A DNA stretch of 64,000 nt. Source: Caballeronia sp. SL2Y3 (GTDB lineage: Bacteria > Pseudomonadota > Gammaproteobacteria > Burkholderiales > Burkholderiaceae). Location: positions 1,736,001-1,800,000 of the forward strand of contig NZ_CP084260.1 in assembly GCF_022879575.1 (NCBI RefSeq). Reading direction: 5' to 3'. The first letter of the stretch is position 1. The number at the start of each line of letters is the position of its first letter. A model generated the notes under the pieces. The model made no database searches, was not told the DNA's origin, and worked only from the letters and a program-made list of their open reading frames with translations. Shown here piece after piece: positions 50,836-60,000 of this stretch. The translations under genes were made by a program, and so were the position numbers.

Positions 50836-52728
50836 ATGCAAGCGAACCGGACTTCCGTCTCCCGCCGCGCACCCTGGCGCATCGCGTTCGATGTGCTTTG
50901 CCGCGCATGGAGACCCGCCGCGCGAGACGACCGCGATGCACACGCGCACGATGCTGGGTCGCCCGCGTCCGCCTCTTCCTCCGCCTCTGCTTCCGCCTCG
51001 TTAACTGCTCACGGCGCGGGCAGGCCCGCCGCCGCGCTCGAAGCGACGCTCGGCGCGGTCGATTTCCTCGCGCAGGTGGACGACGCGCTGCGCTTTCAGT
51101 ACGTGTCGCACGCGAGCATCGACTTCATCGGCTATCACCACGACTACCTGAGCATGCTGACGCTGCACGATCTCGTGCCGTCCGAGGAAGCGGGCGAACT
51201 TGACGCGCTCGTCGCCCGCGCGCGCGAGAGCGGCCAGCTCGAATGCGCGACGCTCCATCTCGTGAAGTCGCTCACCTACCCGATCTGCGTCGAGCTGCGG
51301 GTTTTGGCGACCGCCTCGCAGGGCACGCCCGGCTTCGCGCTCGCCGCGTTCGACGTGTCGCGCTGGCGCGAACGCGAAGCGTCGCTCACGCACGCGCTGC
51401 ATCACGATCCGCTCACCGGCCTCGAAAACGCGACCGCGCTTCAGGCGGCGGTCGGCGCGATGCAGGCGGAGGCCGAACGCACGCGCACGCAGACGGCGCT
51501 CGTCCTGCTCGATATCGACGACTATCAGCGCATCAACCGGGCGCTCGGCTCCGAGGCCGGCGACGACATGCTGCGCGAAACCGCGCGCCGCATTCAGCAT
51601 ACGGCCACGCACGGCGAGCGCGTGGCGCGCGTGGCCGGCGACGAGTTCGCGCTGCTGCTGCCCGCGGGCGCGACCGCCGAAGCCGCCGAGAATCTCGCGC
51701 GCCGGCTGCTGACGGCCATCGCGCAGCCGTACCGGAATCGCGGACAGCACACGCATTTGTCGGCGAGCGTCGGCGTGGCGTTGTATCCGGACCACGCCGT
51801 GAAAGACGGCGCGACCGCGAAGTCCGGCGTGCAGGCGAGCCTTCTGCGCATGGCCGATCTCGCGCTCGCGCAGGCGAAGGCCGCGGGCGGCAACACGCTC
51901 GTCGTCCATTCGCTCGACGACGATCCCGCCGACGCGGAGCGCCTCAAGCTCGAAGCCGATCTTTACGAGGCCGTGCGCAACGGCGAGTTCTCGCTCTTTT
52001 TCCAGCCGATCACGAAGATCCGCACGGGCGCGGTCGTCGGCGTGGAAGCGCTGATGCGCTGGCATCATCCGGCGCATGGGCTCGTGCCGCCCTCGACGTT
52101 CATTCCGCTCGCGGAATCCATCGGCCTCATCAACTATCTCGGCAACTGGGTGCTGAAGGCGGCGTGCATGCAGCTCGTGCAGTGGGACGCCATCGGCATC
52201 CGGCTCGATTACGTGTCGGTGAACGTGTCGCCGCGGCAGTTCCGCGACAAGCGCTTCATGGCGGCGGTGAAAGAAGCCATCGCGCTGACGGGCATCGACG
52301 CCGAGCGGCTCGTCTTCGAGATCACCGAAAGCCTGTTGATGCAGGACCCGGAAGAAGCGACGCGCCTGCTCGAAGCACTGCGCGCGCTCGGCATCCGCTT
52401 CGCCGTGGACGACTTCGGCACCGGCTATTCGAGCCTCGCCTATTTGCAACGCTTTCCCCTCGCGAAGCTCAAGATCGACCGCAGCTTTGTCGAAAACCTG
52501 ATTACGTCGCGCAACAACCGCGCGATCGTGGGCGCGGTGGTCGGGCTCGCGCAGTCGCTCGGGCTGGAACTCGTCGCGGAAGGCGTCGAGACGGAGGCGC
52601 AGCGTGACTTGCTCGCCGAACTGGGCTGCGACCACATACAGGGCTGGCTGATTGGCCAGGCCATGCCGTCGGACGAACTCGCGCGTTCGTTCCAATCGAG
52701 TTCGCTCGTGCTGCACGAGACAATATGA
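50836..52728 (+). CDS. Putative bifunctional diguanylate cyclase/phosphodiesterase (PAS-GGDEF-EAL)
   Basis: A 630-aa c-di-GMP enzyme. An N-terminal low-complexity segment (to about 70) and a PAS-like sensor domain (about 70-185) are followed by a GGDEF domain (about 195-355, LLDIDDYQRINRALGSEAG) whose signature reads AGDEF (near 267). The EAL domain (about 375-620) has EALMRW at 404, DDFGTGYSSLAYL and KIDRSF, so phosphodiesterase activity is likely. AGDEF variants can be active or serve as GTP-sensing modules. No TM segment is visible. Confidence 0.9.
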   Translation: MQANRTSVSRRAPWRIAFDVLCRAWRPAARDDRDAHAHDAGSPASASSSASASASLTAHGAGRPAAALEATLGAVDFLAQVDDALRFQYVSHASIDFIGYHHDYLSMLTLHDLVPSEEAGELDALVARARESGQLECATLHLVKSLTYPICVELRVLATASQGTPGFALAAFDVSRWREREASLTHALHHDPLTGLENATALQAAVGAMQAEAERTRTQTALVLLDIDDYQRINRALGSEAGDDMLRETARRIQHTATHGERVARVAGDEFALLLPAGATAEAAENLARRLLTAIAQPYRNRGQHTHLSASVGVALYPDHAVKDGATAKSGVQASLLRMADLALAQAKAAGGNTLVVHSLDDDPADAERLKLEADLYEAVRNGEFSLFFQPITKIRTGAVVGVEALMRWHHPAHGLVPPSTFIPLAESIGLINYLGNWVLKAACMQLVQWDAIGIRLDYVSVNVSPRQFRDKRFMAAVKEAIALTGIDAERLVFEITESLLMQDPEEATRLLEALRALGIRFAVDDFGTGYSSLAYLQRFPLAKLKIDRSFVENLITSRNNRAIVGAVVGLAQSLGLELVAEGVETEAQRDLLAELGCDHIQGWLIGQAMPSDELARSFQSSSLVLHETI

Positions 52729-52869
52729 GCGTACGAATGTTCGTGTTCTAATCAAAGAGCGCGCCTTAACGCCCTGAATCCGTGTATCTTCCGGGACCGG
52801 CCGCTGAATGATGAATCGGGCAGAGCCGCTTCGGGTTAGCCGTTCTCGCAACAACAGGTTTTTTTACGC

Positions 52870-54342
52870 ATGGCACGCACCAAGGCCGAACTACTGGACA
52901 AGTTGTGGCAGCGCATGAGCGAGCGCGGGGACTTCCCGATGCTTTCGCAGGCGCTGCGCACGACCGTGTCCGCGATGAGCGACGACGACCTCGACTTCAC
53001 TGCACTCGTGCAAGTCGTGCTGTCGGACTTCGGGCTCACGCAGAAGGTGCTGCGGCTCGCGAATTCCGCGATGTACATGGCTTTCGGCGGCAACATCACG
53101 ACCGTCACCCGCGCGCTGATGGTGCTCGGCATGGACGCGGTCGGGCATCTCGTCGTCGGGCTCAAGCTCGTCGACCACTTTCATCAGAGCGCGCCGCGCC
53201 GCATCGACGCCAAGCTCGAACTCAACCGCACGCTGCTTTCGGGCACGGTCGCGCGGCAAGTGACCGAGCGCATCGACCTGCGTTCGGCGGAAGAAGCCGT
53301 GGTCTGCACGCTGATGCGGCAGATCGGCAAGCTGCTCGTCGCGTTCTATCTCGAACACGAGTGGGACCAGTTGCGCCGCAAGGCGGCCACCGAGAACATC
53401 AGCGACAGCAGCGCGTGCGCCGCGCTGCTCGGCGTGACGTTCGAGGAAATCGGCATCGAGGCGGCGGACCGCTGGCGCCTGCCGGAAACGATCCGCGCCG
53501 GCATGCGCGTGAGCGACCCGACCGCGCCGCCGGATGAAACCGTGCCGAAGCACGTGCGCTGGCTGCAGGCCGTCACCAACTATTCGACCGAAGTCGCCGA
53601 TGCGCTCACCGCGCAGAACGTCGCGGCGGGCGGGCGCGAATCCATGCTCGTCGATATCGCCGAGCGCTACAGCGGCGCGCTCAACGCGGACGCGGAAACG
53701 CTCGCGTCGATGAGCCTTGCGCTCGCGAGCGAGGACAGCGGCGACGGCGTGATGCGCGAGATTGTCGAACTACAGGCGGACGCGGACGCGATGGCGCGGG
53801 CGAGCGTATCGGCGGAGGCGCGCATCGGCGCGAGTCTTGCCGACTTGCGCTCGCTGCCGTCGAAGAACGCGCTCTCACCGGTGCTCGCGCTGGCGTCGGA
53901 GGCGGTGCTCGCGGGGCTCGGTCTGTCGCGCACGGTCGTCTTCGTGCGCCAGGCCAACAATGAATTCCAGGCGCGTCTCGGCATGGGCGCGGGCATCGAG
54001 CCGATGCTTTCTTCGCTTTGTTTCAGCGCCGAGTTCCGGCCGGATGTGTTCCATCTCGCGATCACGAATCCTGTGGGCATCTTCATCGAGAATGCGCACG
54101 ATCCGCGGATCGACGCGCGTTTGCCGCGCTGGTACAAGGAGACGCTCGGCGAGGCGCAGGCTTTCGTGCTGCTGCCCGTGAAGGCGAACGATTCGACTGT
54201 CGCGCTCGTTTATGGCGACTGGACTGTCGGGCAGCATGTGCACAAGATCTCTCCACAGGAGATGGGAGCGCTCAATGAGCTCACACGGGAGCTTAGCCGT
54301 TTTTTTTTCAATGCTAATTGGAAGGAAGTTGAGTTGATTTGA
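52870..54342 (+). CDS. HDOD domain protein
   Basis: A 490-aa protein with an N-terminal HDOD domain (about 15-225: FTALVQVVLSDFGLTQKVLRLANSAMY; TRALMVLGMDAVGHLVVG). After a linker (about 280-320) comes a C-terminal GAF-like domain (about 330-480: LASEAVLAGLGLSRTVVFVR; VLLPVKANDSTVALVYGDW). It lacks the HD phosphodiesterase residues, so a scaffolding role in signalling is more likely than catalysis. It is the third signalling gene in a row and lies 141 bp after the GGDEF-EAL gene. Confidence 0.87.
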   Translation: MARTKAELLDKLWQRMSERGDFPMLSQALRTTVSAMSDDDLDFTALVQVVLSDFGLTQKVLRLANSAMYMAFGGNITTVTRALMVLGMDAVGHLVVGLKLVDHFHQSAPRRIDAKLELNRTLLSGTVARQVTERIDLRSAEEAVVCTLMRQIGKLLVAFYLEHEWDQLRRKAATENISDSSACAALLGVTFEEIGIEAADRWRLPETIRAGMRVSDPTAPPDETVPKHVRWLQAVTNYSTEVADALTAQNVAAGGRESMLVDIAERYSGALNADAETLASMSLALASEDSGDGVMREIVELQADADAMARASVSAEARIGASLADLRSLPSKNALSPVLALASEAVLAGLGLSRTVVFVRQANNEFQARLGMGAGIEPMLSSLCFSAEFRPDVFHLAITNPVGIFIENAHDPRIDARLPRWYKETLGEAQAFVLLPVKANDSTVALVYGDWTVGQHVHKISPQEMGALNELTRELSRFFFNANWKEVELI

Positions 54343-54753
54343 TTTGAGGGCTTTTGGGCTTTTTGCTCTCGCCGCCCTCTTTCATCGGGGAACTTGCTTT
54401 CGCGTCGGTCTATTAGCGTTGCCCCTCCCCGGGGCGGGGGTCACTTTCTTTGCTGCTGTGAATGAACCGGAGACATAGCCGTCCGGTGTGCGCGGACGTG
54501 GTTGACACGCTTCGTCGAATTGGCCACGACACGCAGTAGTGGATTCAACTTTTTGATTCGTTAGCCCCGCTTCTCGCCGAGCGGGGCTTTTTATTGTCTC
54601 GTCCTTTCCGTGCGACGCGTGCACGACACACGAGGGCCAGGTCCAACGTCACCCCACAGAGGCCCCCTACCCTGCTGAAACCTTGACCCAATTTTGCACC
54701 TTCGCTCATGAATGCGCGCTACGCTGAAAGTTCGAAGACTGAACGGCTAAGTC
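54343..54753. other. Intergenic stretch with repeat-like sequence
   Basis: 411 bp without a gene. About 54412-54465 (GTTGCCCCTCCCCGGGGCGG followed by CACTTTCTTTGCTGCTG) resembles a short intergenic repeat that I recall as common in Burkholderia genomes, here in a partial copy. A terminator-like hairpin is at 54563-54594. The stretch separates the signalling cluster from the unrecognised gene pair. Confidence 0.35.
54563..54594 (+). terminator. Rho-independent terminator-like hairpin
   Basis: AGCCCCGCTT and GAGCGGGGCT pair around a short loop and are followed by TTTTTA. It is 220 bp after the HDOD gene, with no gene between. Confidence 0.65.
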
Positions 54754-55746
54754 ATGACGTGGAATACGCTTTCTGTGCCACTCGAAACTGGGTGGCAATG
54801 CATGCTCATTCCGGAGTTCCAGTATTACGATCTCATCCGTTGGGGGCGCGGATACAGTGATATGTGGGCTCGCGTGCTGTATCCGGACGCCGAGCTTGAA
54901 ACCCTTGCCCGTTCGTGGAATGCAAGACCTCTCAGCGAAATCGATAAGGGCGAGTTGTGGGAGAAATTCCGCTTAAGGCAACTTGCGGACGACCGGGCGG
55001 CTTTCGCTCGACACTTTCGCTCCGGTTGGGATTTGCGTTCCATTGTCGGCGCGAAAGCGCTACGCGACATTCAGGCGTTCGTCCGCGACTGGCTGCGGTT
55101 GGCACACTGGAAGCTGCCAACCGACAACATCGGAGTGCAGAACCTGCTGATGGATGCGGTGGCATCCGGCCGGCTTGTGCCTGTAGTGAACCGCCGCTAT
55201 AGGGCAGCGCCGCGCGTCATGCAGCCCGACCCCGCGCCGCAATACTGGCCCGCAATAGGCGGCGGTGGCTATTCGTACCCGGCTGACGTCTTGACTAGCG
55301 CGAAGTTCTTCGCCCTCAAGCGAGCAAACGGCGAACTCCCCGCGCTAGACTCATCCGCTAGCGGCGTTGCAGGCGCTACGCTCGATCCGTTACCCAGTCG
55401 AGGCGCTCCCGCTTCGGCGGACAATGGGTTCGACTTGCTCGGTGCGGTGAACTCAGCGGCGGGCGCTTTGCTCGGCGGCGGTGACGATGACTCAGACGAC
55501 GGCGACGGCTCTGCACCGCTCGGCGATACGGAACCGCTCGAGTATGGCGACGGCTCTTCGAAGGACGACGTCACCGCCCTTGCGGCGCGTGGCGTTAGCG
55601 AGGCTGACGAAGCTGAATGCCACGCTCAATACGAGCGAGAGCTTGACGAGTGCAAGCTCTATAGTGCAATGACCCAGGACTCCTATACATACGTCGCTTG
55701 CAAAGCGCAGGCGTTTGCCAACTACAACCAATGCAGAGGGTATTGA
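54754..55746 (+). CDS. Unrecognised 330-aa protein with Cys-rich C-terminal motif
   Basis: No family recognised. The N-terminal 170 residues are Trp/Tyr-rich and look globular (CMLIPEFQYYDLIRWGRGYS, YPDAELETLARSWNARPL, DIQAFVRDWLRLAHWKLP). Residues about 185-290 are low-complexity, with an Ala/Gly stretch and a very acidic segment (GGGDDDSDDGDG). The C-terminus has a four-Cys pattern, ECHAQYERELDEC, then VACKAQ and YNQCRGY. There is no signal peptide. Similar Cys-patterned tails occur in polymorphic-toxin and secreted-effector genes of this family, but that is only a resemblance. The stop overlaps the next start (TGATG). Confidence 0.55.
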   Translation: MTWNTLSVPLETGWQCMLIPEFQYYDLIRWGRGYSDMWARVLYPDAELETLARSWNARPLSEIDKGELWEKFRLRQLADDRAAFARHFRSGWDLRSIVGAKALRDIQAFVRDWLRLAHWKLPTDNIGVQNLLMDAVASGRLVPVVNRRYRAAPRVMQPDPAPQYWPAIGGGGYSYPADVLTSAKFFALKRANGELPALDSSASGVAGATLDPLPSRGAPASADNGFDLLGAVNSAAGALLGGGDDDSDDGDGSAPLGDTEPLEYGDGSSKDDVTALAARGVSEADEAECHAQYERELDECKLYSAMTQDSYTYVACKAQAFANYNQCRGY

Positions 55747-56024
55747 TGAAGAATCCCCCCCCAAAACGTTCAGTCGTCGTGTCGTACGACGAGGCGGCGG
55801 ACAAGTTGACGGTCTGTTCCTTGAACGATGCTGACATCGCGCCGTTTGTCGCCCGTGCGGTCAAAGCAGACTGGTCGCTCGAAAGCGTCAAACATGAACT
55901 CACCGATGCCGTAGCTCAGCGGCTCGGCGCGACGGCATTATCAGTGCTTGCCCTTTATTATCCAGCGTTAAAGCCCATGTTGAAGGTCAAATTGGAGCCG
56001 CCGGCCTTGCCTGAGAATGAATAG
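55746..56024 (+). CDS. Unrecognised 92-aa protein, coupled partner
   Basis: Begins MKNPPPKRSVVVSYDEAADK and contains NDADIAPFVARAVKADWSL and a hydrophobic stretch, ALSVLALYYPALKPML. The ATG shares one base with the upstream stop (TGATG), so translation is coupled. No family recognised. The size, position and coupling are those of an immunity or antitoxin partner, but no sequence evidence proves this. Confidence 0.55.
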   Translation: MKNPPPKRSVVVSYDEAADKLTVCSLNDADIAPFVARAVKADWSLESVKHELTDAVAQRLGATALSVLALYYPALKPMLKVKLEPPALPENE

Positions 56025-56111
56025 TCACACTGCAGTCTGCAAATCTCGACTGCCTCGCCGGTTGAATGGCTCACGGAAAAGCCGAGAACAGAGTGACACT
56101 TCAAACGCTTT

Positions 56112-56138
56112 GTCCCGCTTCGCTCGAAGCGGGACTTT
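56112..56138 (+). terminator. Rho-independent terminator after the 330/92-aa pair
   Basis: GTCCCGCTTC and GAAGCGGGAC form a perfect 10-bp stem with a GCTC loop, followed by TTTA. It closes the two-gene unit. Confidence 0.75.
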
Positions 56139-56254
56139 ACTGGCCGCCGGTCATTCGCGCGCCTAACTTGCGCGGCTCGTTCGTTCTAAATTAAAAAAGC
56201 AACGGCTACGCCAACAGCCCGCGCACGCGCCCAACCCCGCAACAAAAAGACCCC

Positions 56255-57925
56255 TCAGACCAACTGAAACTTCCCAACAAGCCCCTTAAGCGCGCGCGCT
56301 TGATCATCGAGCGATTGCGCCGCAGCCGCCGCCTGCTCGACGAGCGCCGCGTTCTGCTGCGTCCCGGCGTCCATCTGCGACACGGCGTGTCCAATCGCCT
56401 CGATGCCCGACTTCTGCTCGGCCGAAGCCGCCGAAATCTCGCCCATGATGTCCGTCACGCGTCGCACGGCGCGCACCACTTCCTCCATCGTCGCGCCCGC
56501 CTCGTGCGCAAAGGTCGAGCCATCCGACACGCGCGAAACCGACGTGTCTATCAGCGTCTTGATCTCCTTGGCCGCCGCCGACGACCGCTGCGCCAGCGCG
56601 CGCACTTCGCCCGCCACGACCGCGAAGCCGCGTCCCTGCTCGCCGGCGCGCGCCGCTTCCACGGCCGCGTTCAGCGCGAGAATGTTCGTCTGAAACGCGA
56701 TGCCCTCGATCACGCCGATGATGTCGCCGATGCTCTTCGCGCTCGCGTCAATGCGCTCCATCGTCTCGACCACGCGGCCCACCACCTTGCCGCCCTTCTC
56801 CGCGATCTCCGACGCGTTGTGCGCAAGCGTCGTCGCCTGCATCGCGTTATCCGCGTTCTGGCGCACCGTCGACGTCAGTTGCTCCATGCTGGCCGCGGTC
56901 TTCTCCAGCGCGACCGCCTGCTCTTCCGTGCGGCGCGACAGATCCACGTTGCCGGTCGAGATTTCGCTCGACGCCGACGCGATCGCCTCCGCGCTCGCCG
57001 CAATCTCGCCGACCGTCGCCGACAAGCCCGACTGCATCTCGGACAACGCATAGAGCATGCTGGCGTCGTCGCGGCGCTTGAGGCGGATCGGATAAGCGAG
57101 ATCGCCCGACGCGATGCGGCTCGCGATTTCCTTCGCATAGCCCGGCTCGCCGCCGAGTTGTCCGGACAGACGCCGCACGACCCATTCGCTGACGATGATC
57201 GCGAGCACGAAAAGCGCAATCGTCAGCGCCGCCACCATCACGAACGACGAATGGAAGATGAACGCGGCGGCATCGATGGTCGCTTTCGCGGCGGCGCCCC
57301 GGCGCGCGACGAGCTCATCGACCATCTTCTCCAGCTTGCTGGTCTCGACGAGCAGCGAGACGTCCTGCATGCCGACTTGCCAGTTCATCTGCGAGAGATC
57401 GAGCGGCTGCTCCTTCACGAGCTTGACGAAGCCGCGCAGGTTGCCGCTCCACGTCGCGAGCGCGGCGGCAAAACGCTTCTGTTGCGCGAGCGCGTCCGTA
57501 TCCGCATGGTCGATGTACTGCGCCAGTTGCGCCTGCTCCTTGCCGATCTCGGTCAGCGCGTGTTCGATCTCGTTACCGAGGTCGTCGCGCTCCTTCGCCG
57601 TCGATGCGGTGAGCAGCATCTTCTGCGAACGGCTCGCGCGCAGCAGATAGCCGCGCGTTTCCTCGGCCGCCCGGCTCGCGACATAGCCTTGCGTATAGAT
57701 GGACTCCGTCGCGCCGTTGAGCCGGCTGATCTGCGTGAGCGCAATCGCGCCGATGCCGAGCGTGCCCGCCAGAACGAGGCCGAAGGCGAGGCGCAACGTC
57801 GCCTTCACGGACAGCGTGCGCTTCGAAGCCGTCTGGTTTCCTGCGGCGAGTGCCGGCCGGCCCGAAGCGGCGTTCGGCATCAGGCCGGCGCCTCGCGCGC
57901 CGCGTAGCGGAAAGAGTCTCATCAT
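56255..57925 (-). CDS. Methyl-accepting chemotaxis protein
   Basis: A 556-aa transmembrane chemoreceptor. TM1 is at about 40-60 and TM2 at about 225-248. Between them lies a four-helix-bundle sensor domain with the 4HB_MCP pattern ([20 protein letters not shown]). A HAMP domain follows (about 250-305), then the signalling hairpin [40 protein letters not shown]. The C-terminus has no CheR-docking pentapeptide. ATG at 57925 follows GGGGATAC; the next codon is also ATG. No che genes are nearby. Confidence 0.92.
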   Translation of the reverse strand: MMRLFPLRGARGAGLMPNAASGRPALAAGNQTASKRTLSVKATLRLAFGLVLAGTLGIGAIALTQISRLNGATESIYTQGYVASRAAEETRGYLLRASRSQKMLLTASTAKERDDLGNEIEHALTEIGKEQAQLAQYIDHADTDALAQQKRFAAALATWSGNLRGFVKLVKEQPLDLSQMNWQVGMQDVSLLVETSKLEKMVDELVARRGAAAKATIDAAAFIFHSSFVMVAALTIALFVLAIIVSEWVVRRLSGQLGGEPGYAKEIASRIASGDLAYPIRLKRRDDASMLYALSEMQSGLSATVGEIAASAEAIASASSEISTGNVDLSRRTEEQAVALEKTAASMEQLTSTVRQNADNAMQATTLAHNASEIAEKGGKVVGRVVETMERIDASAKSIGDIIGVIEGIAFQTNILALNAAVEAARAGEQGRGFAVVAGEVRALAQRSSAAAKEIKTLIDTSVSRVSDGSTFAHEAGATMEEVVRAVRRVTDIMGEISAASAEQKSGIEAIGHAVSQMDAGTQQNAALVEQAAAAAQSLDDQARALKGLVGKFQLV

Positions 57926-58236
57926 GTATCCCCGAGTGATTTTCTTCGAACGGTACGCCCGCTGTCCGGGACGCCCACATCGCTGTTCTACGGCATATGC
58001 CTCGTTTTTCTTTAGCGGGTACGTACGGTCGTTCGATGCCCGGCCAGTCTTATAACCGGCCAAAATTCGTTTGTTCCGACGATACGCGCGGCATCGACAA
58101 CGCCGTGTCCGATTCTCGACAAACCTTGGCATGACAACGCAAGCGAGCCAACCTACACTGTGCAGACATTCGGTTCGCGCATGAATCGCGAGCAGAACGA
58201 ATCCGACACCACCGCTTCTTTCTCCTCACTTCAACC
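57926..58236. promoter_or_regulatory. Divergent promoter region, MCP / MFS genes
   Basis: 311 bp without a gene. For the MCP (minus strand), TAAA (58011-58014) and GCCGTAGA (57987-57994), 16 bp apart, resemble the flagellar sigma-28 pattern TAAA-N15-GCCGATAA with one extra base. For the MFS gene (plus strand), ATGACA (58131-58136) and TACACT (58154-58159), 17 bp apart, form a plausible sigma-70 promoter. Confidence 0.4.
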
Positions 58237-59487
58237 ATGCAAACAAGCATCGACAAAGGCGCCTTCCCGAGTTCGGGCGGCGCGTCGGCAGTGAATGCGG
58301 CCAGCGCGGCGCCCGCGCCGGCGCCGCGCACCGTGTATTCCGTGCTGGGCGCGATCAGCTTCTCGCATCTGCTCAACGACATGATTCAGTCGCTGATTCT
58401 GGCGATCTACCCCATGTTCAAGAGCGAGTTCGCGCTCACCTTCGGGCAGATTGGGCTGATCACGCTGACGTATCAGATCACCGCGTCGCTCTTGCAACCG
58501 ATCGTCGGGCTGTACACGGACAAGCACCCGAAACCGTATTCGCTGCCCGTCGGGATGGGCTTCACGCTGTCCGGTCTTCTGCTGATGTCGATTGCGGGCA
58601 ACTTCGGCACGTTGCTGATCGCGGCGGCGCTGGTGGGCTGCGGCTCGTCGGTGTTCCATCCGGAATCGTCGCGGGTGGCGCGCATGGCGTCGGGCGGCAA
58701 GCACGGACTCGCGCAGTCGCTCTTTCAGGTGGGCGGCAACGCGGGCTCGTCGCTCGGGCCGCTGCTTGCCGCGCTCGTCGTGATTCCGCACGGCCAGCGC
58801 TCGATCGCGTGGTTCTCGGCGGCGGCGCTCCTCGCGATGGTCGTGCTCGCGAACATCGGCCGCTGGTACAAGCGTCATCCGGCGGTCAAGAAAGGCCGCG
58901 CGAAGACGGCGCACGCGGCGCTGCCGCGCGAGAAGGTGATGCTGGCGATGAGCGTGCTCGTTCTGCTCGTCTTTTCGAAGTACTTCTACCTTGCCAGCAT
59001 CACGAGCTATTTCACGTTCTATCTGATCAGCAAGTTCGGCGTGTCGGTGCAGGCCGCGCAGATTCACCTGTTCGTGTTCCTCGCGGCGGTCGCGGCCGGA
59101 ACGATCATCGGCGGGCCGGTGGGCGACAAGGTCGGACGCAAGGCGGTGATCTGGGTATCGATTCTCGGCGTCGCGCCGTTCACCTTGCTCATGCCGTATG
59201 TGAACCTGTTCTGGACCGGCGTGCTGTCGGTGGTGATCGGGCTCGTGCTGGCCTCGGCGTTCTCGGCGATTCTGGTCTACGCGCAGGAACTGATTCCCGG
59301 CAAGGTCGGCATGGTCGCGGGCCTGTTCTTCGGCTTCGCGTTCGGCATGGGCGGCGTCGGCGCGGCGGTGCTCGGGCATCTCGCGGATGTGACGAGCATC
59401 GACTTTGTCTACAAGCTTTGTGCGTTCTTGCCGTTGATCGGCGTGCTGACGGTGTTTCTGCCCAAGACCCACGACGCGAAGGCTTGA
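58237..59487 (+). CDS. MFS transporter, fosmidomycin-resistance (Fsr) type
   Basis: A 416-aa major facilitator with about 12 TM segments after a 30-residue hydrophilic N-terminus. SFSHLLNDMIQSLILAIYPM, LTYQITASLLQPIVGLYTD and GCGSSVFHPESSRVARMASGG are characteristic of the Fsr subgroup, which exports fosmidomycin and related compounds in E. coli. The natural substrate is unknown. Convergent with the STY0301-family gene. Confidence 0.88.
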   Translation: MQTSIDKGAFPSSGGASAVNAASAAPAPAPRTVYSVLGAISFSHLLNDMIQSLILAIYPMFKSEFALTFGQIGLITLTYQITASLLQPIVGLYTDKHPKPYSLPVGMGFTLSGLLLMSIAGNFGTLLIAAALVGCGSSVFHPESSRVARMASGGKHGLAQSLFQVGGNAGSSLGPLLAALVVIPHGQRSIAWFSAAALLAMVVLANIGRWYKRHPAVKKGRAKTAHAALPREKVMLAMSVLVLLVFSKYFYLASITSYFTFYLISKFGVSVQAAQIHLFVFLAAVAAGTIIGGPVGDKVGRKAVIWVSILGVAPFTLLMPYVNLFWTGVLSVVIGLVLASAFSAILVYAQELIPGKVGMVAGLFFGFAFGMGGVGAAVLGHLADVTSIDFVYKLCAFLPLIGVLTVFLPKTHDAKA

Positions 59488-59504
59488 GCCTCGTGCTTCG
59501 GTAG

Positions 59505-59536
59505 GACGCCCGGTCATGGAAACGTGGCCGGGCGTC
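59505..59536. terminator. Strong hairpin with GAAA tetraloop, putative bidirectional terminator
   Basis: A 14-bp stem (GACGCCCGGTCATG with CGTGGCCGGGCGTC, including two T-G pairs) is capped by GAAA. It lies between convergent genes. No T-run follows, so it may stop RNA decay rather than transcription. Confidence 0.5.
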
Positions 59537-59553
59537 TGTGTTGGCGGGCAGGC

Positions 59554-60000
59554 TCAACGACAGGTGATGACAAGCTTCCTGTAGCCGTTTTCGACGATGG
59601 GCTCCTGCGCCTGACACTGGGCTACCGGCGTCGAGAGCTTTTGCGAAAGCAGTATCGTGTTGCCATATCCGCACGATAGCCAGACGCCGTGCTCGTTCTC
59701 GGCGGCGACGAATCGCCAGTTGTACGACCTGCGGCCGTTGACCATCGTGATGTCCGGCTTCAGATCATGCCGTTGCTCTGGCGGCCCGATCGTCACGACG
59801 ACGTCCTGCACCGATAGCGTCGTGCGCCGTTGTTGCGGCTGCCATCCGTCTGGTGCATCGGTGATGAGGGCCGGCTGCATCGTCACGCGCGCGGGGCATG
59901 CGATCTCCATGGCGGCAGCCGCACCCGATGCCGCGAGAAGTGCAGCGCCGATTGCCGCCCACATCCGAGGCTTGCTGCATGACATCACGCGCGCCCTCAT
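59554..60000 (-). CDS. STY0301 family protein, probable periplasmic immunity protein
   Basis: A 148-aa exported protein: signal peptide with a hydrophobic core at about 14-29 ending AAAA, then a mature domain with Cys in EIACPARV, the motif YNWRFVAAENEHGVWLSCGYG, and the final Cys pair (VAQCQAQ, VITCR). STY0301-family proteins are found beside BPSL0067-family genes, as here. Periplasmic export and an ATGA overlap with the upstream amidase gene fit an immunity protein that blocks a wall-degrading enzyme. This role is an inference. Confidence 0.78.
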   Translation of the reverse strand: MRARVMSCSKPRMWAAIGAALLAASGAAAAMEIACPARVTMQPALITDAPDGWQPQQRRTTLSVQDVVVTIGPPEQRHDLKPDITMVNGRRSYNWRFVAAENEHGVWLSCGYGNTILLSQKLSTPVAQCQAQEPIVENGYRKLVITCR

